Part shown: one piece after another, positions 20,899 to 27,326 of the stretch
Layout: the number at the start of each line of letters is the position of its first letter
Numbering within the stretch: the first letter of the stretch is position 1
Source of the DNA: Symbiodinium natans
Lineage: Eukaryota > Sar > Dinophyceae > Suessiales > Symbiodiniaceae
Direction of reading: 5' to 3'
NCBI GenBank assembly: GCA_905221605.1
Contig: CAJNDS010000996.1
Location: forward strand, 16,653-43,978
DNA: 27,326 nucleotides
Position numbers and translations under genes: made by a program
Notes under the pieces: model-generated
Seen by the model: the letters and a program-made list of their open reading frames with translations, nothing else
Told to the model about the DNA's origin: nothing
Database searches by the model: none

Positions 20899-21650
20899 TT
20901 AAGAAATTCTGCGAAGGAGCAGGAGATAGGCTCCCGACTCCAGTAGCTCTTGTTCTTGGATAGTAGGCGGACAGCCTGGACGCATGCCGATGTGAAACAG
21001 TCCTGAGATCGGCCTATACTTCACAAAGAGCTTAGAGCCGAGGTGAGTCCACACAGGCAGCTGTGTGTCCTCCTGCAGTCCTTTGAGCGTCCAATGCTGT
21101 TTGCCTCCGGCATTTGTGAACCTTGGAAGTGTGACAAATATGTATGGCGGTGTGTACAGCAGTGCCGCCGTAGAGTCATGAGGCGAGCGCCACTCATGTA
21201 TGAAGAATGTCAGCGCGTAGGTCCGCGCAGACTCTAGCGAGGAGTCTGCCAGCATCAGTCCAGTAGCATCGGTACGCTCTGGGAAGGTGAGAATTAAAGG
21301 AGAGAGACCTGTTGAATCCGGTATGTCAGCATCGTAAGTCCTCTTCCAAGGTGTACCTTGTAGGGACCCACGATGATCTGCCAGCAGGGAGACTAGGTAC
21401 TCCAATGCATCGCTCTGTCTGTTTGCAAGCCGCCAGTCAGGGTGACAGTGAGGTAAGGTCACTAGCTCTGAGATGGAGACTGGGCTAGTCGCAGTTTCTC
21501 GTAGCTCTCGCTGAAGCGGCTTGAGATTCTCCCAGTCAACCGAGGCGTCGTTCCGAACAGCACTGAGCATTGCAACACTGAGACTGCATAGCAGAGATTA
21601 TGGGGGTTTACAAGTTGAGGCAGACTCGGCTCTACAGGAGGAGCCGTGGT
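20899..21650 (-). pseudogene. USP-like (C19) peptidase domain, decayed
   Basis: The N-terminal part reads LVNPHNLCYAVSVLQC, matching the USP Cys box N-x-C-Y-x-N-S-x-L-Q. After a frameshift near 21560 come RLANRQSDALEYLVSLLADH (the Q-Q-D-A-x-E-F/Y-L box), PYIFVTLPRFTNAG (the box of the L-K-R-F type), VKYRPISGLFHIG (start of the His box) and GAYLLLLRR (the closing A-Y-x-L-x-Y/L-x-R strand). The G-H-Y that should follow the His-box start is missing, so an internal deletion probably removed the catalytic His. It is fused downstream of the zinc fingers of the RT polyprotein. Active USP enzymes cleave ubiquitin from substrates; this copy could not. Confidence 0.65.
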
Positions 21651-21984
21651 AGGCGAGACAACAGGATTTTGTGACAGAGTGGATTCTGTGACCTCTCGAG
21701 GAGAAGTTGCTGATGGGGTCGGACCTTTTTTGAACCACCTTTGTAGGTGGCTCTGTTTAGTCTGCGAATCTGTGTTCTCGGCTAACATGAACTTCTGTGA
21801 CTGTGAGACAGTGGACTGAAGAGTGACTTGAGTCAGTGACTCAATCTGTGTTGTGGAGTCTGTCAATCCCGAGACATGGCCCGGGACAGCTGCCCCAGGT
21901 CGTGCCAGTGTCGCCTGAGGCTGAGTATGAGAGATCTGGCTCTGTGGCAGAGACGAGTGTGATTTAGCGAGAGAAGATTGTGGG

Positions 21985-22780
21985 TGTAGGAAGAAAAAGA
22001 GCTGCAGCTGCTGGATGACTGGGCATTGCTGAGTATGTCTAGGGACGCTCTCCACTTTGACACCACATGCAGGACAAGAAGACAGACGAGTGAGGACATA
22101 CATCTTCGATTTATTATTCCATTTGGACTCTTTAAAGGCCTCCCACTCTACTTTGTGCTTCTTCGTTAGGTGAAAAGCTATTTTAGTGGATGCTATCCAT
22201 GAGTCGCACAGGAGACAGGTTTTTGTAAGCTGGCGGCCCAGCTTTCCAGTGATGAGGGCTAAGAAGGTCTGATCACCATCCTGCTGCTGCAATTCGCTTC
22301 GCATTCGTGAGATGACTGGTGCTGAATCTAACTGGAGTGTCAGCTGTGCTGAGGGTCGCTCTGTGACCTGTCGGCCTGGCGAGGTGAGCTCCTGATGGCT
22401 GGAGGTGACCTCGCTCGCCTTGGCGGGAGAATCGTCGTGCTGTGCCACAGCTGCCGGTTTGGCCAGCTTGATGCCTTCTTGCCTGCAGACTCGGCGCTCC
22501 ACATGTTGTTGCAGATTATGCCAATTTTTGAACTTCACATAACAGTTGGAGCACTTTGCGGCAGGCCGCAGACACCATGCTTAAAGCGCGAGAACTCTAC
22601 AGGCGGTAGAGCTGGGGTCGGGTGCTTGACTGTTCGATGAGTGCGTAGGCCAGCTGCTGAGCGAAAGACCTTGCCACAACAAGTATACATGGGCACATCG
22701 GGGGACGGGTTCTCCACGACTTCTGTGATTATTCGGCTACATGATGCAACAATCTCTTCTGCTGCTTTAATGGTGGAGGG
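21985..22780 (-). pseudogene. zinc-finger region of the RT polyprotein
   Basis: Four Cys/His clusters follow the RT C-terminus: YTCCGKVFRSAAGLRTH...H (C2H2-like, though the two Cys are adjacent); CSNCYVKFKNWHNLQQHV...C; CLLCDSWIASTKIAFH...H; and CPACGVKVESVPRHTQQC. The frame changes once between the first and second finger (near 22560). Upstream, the same frame as finger one is open back to the RT tail (ending EVVENPSPDVP), which supports one polyprotein. Fingers of this kind in non-LTR elements are believed to bind nucleic acid. The third and fourth clusters are separated by a Trp/Lys-rich linker. A hairpin lies between fingers two and three (22397-22419). Confidence 0.65.
22397..22419 (+). 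repeat. hairpin element HP-j
   Basis: Diverged core TGGAGGTGACCTCGCTC at 22400-22416 with outer stem GGC/GCC. A direct repeat GAGGTGA (22381-22387 and 22402-22408; unit 21 bases, 7 codons) overlaps it. Read through as ASEVTSS. Confidence 0.6.
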
Positions 22781-22789
22781 AATTGTTAG

Positions 22790-24930
22790 GATGTCCTCGG
22801 TCGGCCAAGCGCCCGGCTGAGCGTCTGAATGGGAAACGCACGTTGCTGTAGTGAAGCGCTAAGCAGGAGGTTTCCTCACACGCTGGCACGGTAGACAGTC
22901 GCTTGCGAAGTGTGTCTAGTCGCTGAGCCGAGCGATCATGGAGCTGTTGGCGCGGGGGGGTTACCTTCAGACGGGTGAGCAATGCAGCAGTAGTCTCGCG
23001 TGTCTTATGGACTGGATTGTGAGTAACTGCCCGCACCTGTCTGCCTTGCCTTCCTCCCCGAGAGGCCAACGGACTCCAGGCCAAAGGTTGCAGTTGACCA
23101 GACCGTTGACCTCCACACCAGCAGCCTGGATGCAGTCTTGGACTTGCGTTTGTTGTGGACAAATTTTCGCACTCTTTGTTTCTTCTTCTCAGCCCTCTCT
23201 TGTCTGAGTGAAAAGGTGAGGTCCTCGGGGTTTGAATAGCTCACCATTACTCCTAGATACTTGAAGGAGTCAACGAGCTCGAAAGAAGGAAGGGGAGAAA
23301 AGGAAGGGAGACAGGATGAGTGGGAAAGAAGTACAGGTCGCTTAGGCTGCTTGGGAGCGTCAATATTCCAGACCGTGACCTTCCGTCCAGACCGGACTTC
23401 GTGTGACTTGAATACTCGCTTGGCTTGCTTTGATTGACGTCCTGCCAGTTTGACCATGATATGACACTTTCCATAATTGACCTCTAGCCCGGCTTCCTGC
23501 AGGTAGTGCAGAAGCAGTCTGACCATGTCATGTGCCGCGTAGAGATCGGACCAGCTGCGCACGTCCCGACGGATGACTAAATCGTCCGCAAATCCCGGTA
23601 GAAATTGCTGTATCGGGGAGAACCCTATATGGGTTGCAATTAGCCGGAAAGTCTCCGTGATTACCAGCGAGAAAAGTGCTGGTGCTAGTTTGCAGCCTTG
23701 TTTAATTCCTCTGGTTGAGGTGATCTGGTACCTGACTTCTGCCGTACTTTAGGTTATATTGTGCCTCCCTGTGCAAAGACGCTACTAATTCTACGTCCTC
23801 CGGCGAGGCTCCGTAGGTTTTAAGAGATCGCAGCAGAAAGATCTAGGGAGAAGGTAAACCCTCCTATTACATCCGGCTTTTTGGCGCCTCCCTTAGTTGA
23901 GCGAAACCTGTCTGGTGCTCGGGAGCGGAGAAGAGCTCTGACCCGCTTGGCATGGCCGTTGGGCATCGGCTATTCCACGTCCTGGAATGTAAGCAAATTG
24001 AGGTGAAGCAAAATGGGCCCTCTTGAAGAGAGGGTCGAGACGTCGTCTTGCTTCTGAGGCTATGCCCTTACCGTCCGGCCTTATTATTCCTAGTGGTCTG
24101 AGATTCTCCGGTTTCGAGGCAGGCTTAGAGGGCTTAGGGATGAAGCTCAAGTCTGCTGACTTGGCCGTGGCAGGAAGTGATGGCAAGGTTGAAGGGGAGT
24201 TGGTGCTGGGCGATATGTTCGCCAGGGGGGCTGTAGGGTCACTCGGAGGCGGAGCCTCCAGATAGTCACAGTAGTTATTCGCCACAACTGAAGCGCAAAG
24301 CCTGTACATCGATGCTGGGGCGGACCCTTGCGGCGCTGCTTTTTCTGGCTTTATTGAGGCTATCCCCTTCGATAGGCTCTTTCTGTCCAGTTGTGGTAAA
24401 GAAATGCCCATCCCCTCCGGAAGTGAGGGATGAGAAGAGAAAATAGATAGGCTGTGCCTTTTCAGCTCTGCTAGCCCCTCTGATTCTGTGAGAATGCGGC
24501 CGCTTGAGGATCGGAGGCAAACTTTGGGTTCAGGGCACCATGGGGCAACGTGTTTTAGAGAACGGTAGGCCGCGTGGGGATCCTGTCTAACCTTGTCCGA
24601 TATTTCTCGAAGAGTTTGATGGGTCCTAGCCTTAGCCTTCTTCTTGACCTGATCTGCATGTGTTTTGGCTGCCTCTTCCAGCAAGCGTGCTTTAGGTGCT
24701 CCGTCCTGGCAATCTTGCTTATTGAGTCATCCTCCCTTCTTAGGCTACGCAACGCTGTCTGCCTTTGGCTGTGGAGCTGCCAGAGAGGCTGCGCAGTTGG
24801 TTCTTCTCTGGTGCGCCTGTCTTCTTGCTCGGGTGATTGAAAGGACCTGGCATGCTCTAAGAGGACTTGGTTCACCTCATCAGGGTGCAATGCCACACCA
24901 TTGCGTTGCTCGCGTAGCTGTTTGACTTTC
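22790..24930 (-). pseudogene. non-LTR reverse transcriptase domain, frame-broken
   Basis: In order on the minus strand: LSFIPKPSKP...LRPLGIIRPDGKGIA and PQFAYIPGRGIADAQ (motifs 0-2). FTFSLDLSAA near 23833-23850 is motif A, and RGIKQGCKLAPALFSL (about 23665-23710) is motif B. GFADDLVIRRD, with FADD at 23581-23592, is motif C. FELVDSFKYLGVMV and a Lys/Arg-rich thumb follow, then RAVTHNPVHKTRETTAALL near 23040. Both catalytic Asp of FADD are intact, but at least four frameshifts break the chain (near 24680, 23925, 23835 and 23735). The segment 24930-24555 is an N-terminal Lys/Arg-rich linker after the endonuclease. The style is of an RT from APE-type (LINE-like) elements and differs from the RT remnant at 9.7-10.5 kb. 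Confidence 0.85.
22862..22884 (+). repeat. hairpin element HP-k (TTT loop variant)
   Basis: Core AGGAGGTTTCCTCACAC at 22865-22881. The GAGG/CCTC stem is kept while the loop NGA has become TTT. The outer stem is AGC/GCT. The right flank CACACGCTGG is shared with HP-f. Confidence 0.65.
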
Positions 24931-25129
24931 TTATCTACTTGCTCCTAAGCTCCTGCCGCTGGTGCGGTCTGTCGCATGTTGCGCCAGGAGAGTTTCTGCT
25001 TCGAAGGGACTGGGGGCTGTGGCTTGCCCGATAATGGGCGCCTCCAGACCTTCTTTAGAGGACTGGCAGTTTGGAGAGGCTTGCGTCGCCCTCCCTTTCT
25101 CCACGCTCTTAATTTGAAATCTTGGATTA

Positions 25130-26000
25130 CATGCACTTTCCTCGCCAGCTGAGCCGCATGAGGTTTCGTTGTCATCAAGGAAGTCTATTTGAGAACTTCC
25201 CTGTGGCGAAATGTAGGTGTTTGCTTTTCTGCCCTGCCACGTATTAAGTGCGACTAGGGAATTTCGCTGTAGAAACTTTTGGAGTTGCTGTTGGACGGGC
25301 TTCTGCTTCGAAGTTCCTGACGGAACCACACCTCCAACGCGAGGGGGAGAAGGTCTTAAAGAGGAGTTGAAATCTCCTTGCCAACACCGGAGCGATACGC
25401 TGTGACAGGTGTGAAAGAGCCTTTCCCAGTGAAGAGAGAACCTGGCCCTGGGCGGCGTGATGGTCTACTGATAGCAGTTCAGCAGGAGCACTTGTTGGCC
25501 CCGGACCTCGCAGCAGACTTCATGTGCACGTCCTGGGTGTAGGTCCTGCCAACGGAGCGTAGCAGAGTATATATGCTAGGCGAGAGAAGTGAGTACGCCA
25601 GCGGACCTCTTGTGCTTAGGGTGTTGGTCTGAGGGGAGGGAGACAGGAGCAGGAGGAGACCTCACAGACTCGACGTCTGGGAGTCCTCCCGAAACTGCTG
25701 TCCAGCCACGCACCTTGAATTGGGATGAGGTGGTCCAATGTGTCTCCTGGATAAAGATAACATCCAGATCCTGCTCCATTCCTTGAACTCTGCCCACAGC
25801 TGTTGGCTAAGACCTCCTGCGTTCCACGAAAAGACTCGCAGCGGTTTCGCATCTCGCCCTCCTCTTGGTTGACGCCTTCGCGACTGCCTGAGGGGAAGCT
25901 CTGTTCCGAATTGCGGTTGCATATTTATTTTTCCCTGTCTCTTGACTTGCACTTGATGTTACTGCACCAGCGCTGGCTTGTGCCTGGCTCAAAGGCAAAT
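25130..26000 (-). pseudogene. APE-type endonuclease domain of the retroelement
   Basis: The order of blocks is LRVFSWNAGGLSQQLW (first Asn), DVIFIQETHWTTSSQF (catalytic Glu), GWTAVSGG, SAGVLTSLA, QGDFNSSLRPSPP (Asp and Asn, GDFNSS at 25361-25377), LVALNTWQGRK and SQIDF (Asp). This is the EEP fold endonuclease that nicks DNA for target-primed reverse transcription in LINEs. Stops interrupt it at 25576-25578 and 25465-25467, and frames change between WAEFKEW and EQDLDV and again after SQIDF. The N-terminal part reads KYATAIRNRASPQAVAKAS in another frame. A hairpin (core 25651-25663) lies between SGG and KHKRSAGVL. Confidence 0.8.
25627..25679 (+). repeat. hairpin element HP-l between direct repeats
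   Basis: Core AGGAGGAGACCTCAC at 25651-25665, inside the endonuclease domain. Direct repeats GTCTG lie at 25627-25631 and 25675-25679 (unit 48 bases, 16 codons). The outer stem is weak (AGAC 25641-25644 with GTCT 25675-25678). Confidence 0.75.
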
Positions 26001-26295
26001 TAGTCTCGCGATATGGTACTGCGCAACCGTCCCTTAAGGCTCGGTGACAGGCCCGACGATAGGAATGCTTTCGAATTCAACCCCCTGCCATCCGCTTGTT
26101 TCGCCTCGTCCTGCGGAAAGACGAGAACCCTCACACTTGGGAGCTTAAGATGCACTATCTAAATGTCTCCCCCCGGAATTGGGACCGGGCCAGCTCGTGG
26201 ATATGCTGTCTGCGGCTGAATCTCAATTGCAAGGGGCTAAAGCCTCCTAGTGGCCATCAGCTGGCAAAAGCTAGAAAGCCTTGAGATGTTAAGAG

Positions 26296-26332
26296 GGCCC
26301 CGAAAGCTGTTAAAGAGATGAAGTTCGGGGCC
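26296..26332. repeat. inverted repeat, 9-bp perfect stem
   Basis: GGCCCCGAA (26296-26304) and TTCGGGGCC (26324-26332) pair perfectly around a 19-base loop, and one G-T and one A-T pair can extend the stem outward. It may be a structured 5' UTR of the retroelement or the end of a neighbouring copy. Confidence 0.75.
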
Positions 26333-26348
26333 TTGGCCGGTTCGACAG

Positions 26349-26378
26349 CTACCATGCGCGGGCGGCTTGAGCTGGTAG
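26349..26378. repeat. inverted repeat, 6-bp stem
   Basis: CTACCA (26349-26354) pairs with TGGTAG (26373-26378) around an 18-base GC-rich loop, directly before the simple-repeat tract. Six pairs alone are weak evidence. Confidence 0.45.
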
Positions 26379-26384
26379 TGCTTC

Positions 26385-27326
26385 AACAACAACAACAACC
26401 AACAACAACCAACAACAACGAACAACAACGAACAACAAGAACAACAAGAACAACAAGAACAACAAGAACAACAAGAACCAACAAGAACCAACAAGAACAA
26501 ACAAGAACAAACAAGAACAAACAAGAACAAACAAGAACAAACAAGAACAAACAAGAACAAACAAGAACAAACAAGAACAAACAAGAACAAACAAGAACAA
26601 ACAAGAACAAACAAGAACAAACAAGAACAAACAAGAACAAACAAGAAACAAACAAGAAACAAACAAGAAACAAACAAGAAACAAACAAGAAACAAACAAG
26701 AAACAAACAAGAACAAACAAGAACAAACAAGAACAAACAAGAACAAACAAGAACAAACAAGAACAACCAACAACCAACAACAACCAACAACAACCAACAA
26801 CAACAAACAACAACAAACAACAACAAACAACAACAAACAACAACAAACAACAACAAACAACAACAAACAACAACAAACAACAACAAACAACAACAACAAA
26901 CAACAAACAACAACAAACAACAACAAACAAGAACAAACAAGAACAAACAAGAACAAACAACAACAAACAACAACAAACAACAACAAACAACAACAAACAA
27001 CAACAAACAACAACAAACAACAACAAACAACAACAAACAACAACAAACACCAACAAACAACAACAAACAACAACAAACAACAACAAACAACAACAAACAA
27101 CAACAAACAACAACAAACAACAACAAACAACAACAAACAACAACAAACAACAACAAACAACAACAAACAACAACAACCAACAACAAACAACAACAACCAA
27201 CAACAAACAACAACAAACAACAACAAACAACAACAAACAACAACAAACAACAACAAACAACAACAAACAACAACAAACAACAACAAACAACAACAAACAA
27301 CAACAAACAACAGCAAACAACAACAA
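26385..27326. repeat. decanucleotide A-rich repeat tract, runs off the window
   Basis: About 940 bases built mainly from CAACAAACAA and GAACAAACAA ten-base units. There is an internal block of 11-base GAAACAAACAA units (about 26645-26710) and pure CAACAACAA stretches. The Leu/Val/Cys-rich minus-strand translations are artefacts. The tract borders the 5' side of the retroelement block. Confidence 0.95.

Larger units (their letters stand above)
15513..26040 (-). mobile_element. decayed non-LTR retroelement block with many ORFs
   Basis: All protein-like frames here read leftwards. The order is APE endonuclease, reverse transcriptase, zinc fingers, USP-like domain, then unassigned ORFs down to 15.5 kb. 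The first four appear to be one former polyprotein. The later ORFs may be additional ORFs of the same element or parts of a second element in tandem; the sequence does not decide. Frameshifts and stops are frequent, so the block is not active. A hairpin family at 12 sites runs through all of it and is absent from the rest of the window. AAC/AAG repeats flank both ends. No target-site duplication of the whole block was found. Confidence 0.65.
26041..26384. other. region upstream of the retroelement ORF
   Basis: In the reading direction of the element this is the 5' flank or 5' UTR. No convincing coding frame was recognised. It carries two inverted repeats, listed separately, next to the simple-repeat tract. 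Confidence 0.4.

Noticed and set aside
24245-24259. GGAGGC-GGA-GCCTCC hairpin with an NGA loop, similar to the hairpin family
   Set aside because: The stem sequence and the CTCACTC right side do not match the core. It may be a very diverged copy, but chance in GC-rich coding sequence is as likely.
26360-26378. GCTCAAG on the minus strand, as in the end of the dinoflagellate splice leader
   Set aside because: Only seven bases match and the preceding TTTTG is absent; the same short string is expected by chance.
26237-27326. Three overlapping minus-strand frames rich in Leu, Val, Cys and Phe, resembling membrane proteins
   Set aside because: These are translations of the ten-base repeat; the same pattern appears in all three frames.

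Overview
This window looks like nuclear DNA of a dinoflagellate, most likely of the Symbiodiniaceae type. This is inference, resting on: GC-balanced sequence with few genes; exons with AG|G-type acceptors; decayed reverse-transcriptase polyproteins of styles common in dinoflagellate genomes; very long trinucleotide and decanucleotide repeat tracts; and a scaffold gap of 100 Ns at 9406-9505. No tRNA, rRNA, CRISPR array or bacterial operon was seen.

Left part (1-15.3 kb). All recognisable genes are on the minus strand. They are a multi-exon DUF707-type glycosyltransferase-like gene (about 3483 to 1460), a Ty1/copia RNase H remnant (about 5864-5650), an acidic exon of unknown function (7293-6864), a complete Ser/Thr protein kinase catalytic domain in one exon (about 8528-7609), a decayed reverse transcriptase (about 10500-9714) next to a GT-rich minisatellite and the gap, and an exon of a Methyltransf_32/GSTCD-like methyltransferase (12318-11558). 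A structured (CAA/CGA/CCA)n tract fills 3775-4645. The remaining DNA is intron-like or intergenic, with nothing recognised.

Right part (15.3-27.3 kb). This is a long block of decayed retroelement-type coding sequence, all on the minus strand. It contains an APE-type endonuclease, a reverse transcriptase, a set of Cys/His zinc fingers and a USP-like (deubiquitinase-fold) domain. These were probably one polyprotein (about 26.0 to 20.9 kb). Several unassigned ORFs follow (20.8 to 15.5 kb). The block is bracketed by A-rich AAC/AAG-type simple repeats on both sides (15357-15512 and 26385-27326).

The most interesting signal is a family of at least 12 short hairpins confined to this block (15.8-25.7 kb), all in one orientation. 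The core is AGGAGG-NGA-CCTC-ACTC. In most copies it lies inside an outer stem of different sequence that still pairs. At least two copies sit between short direct repeats, and removing one repeat unit leaves a smooth reading frame; one of them brings in a TGA stop. This looks like a mobile hairpin element that has colonised a retroelement.
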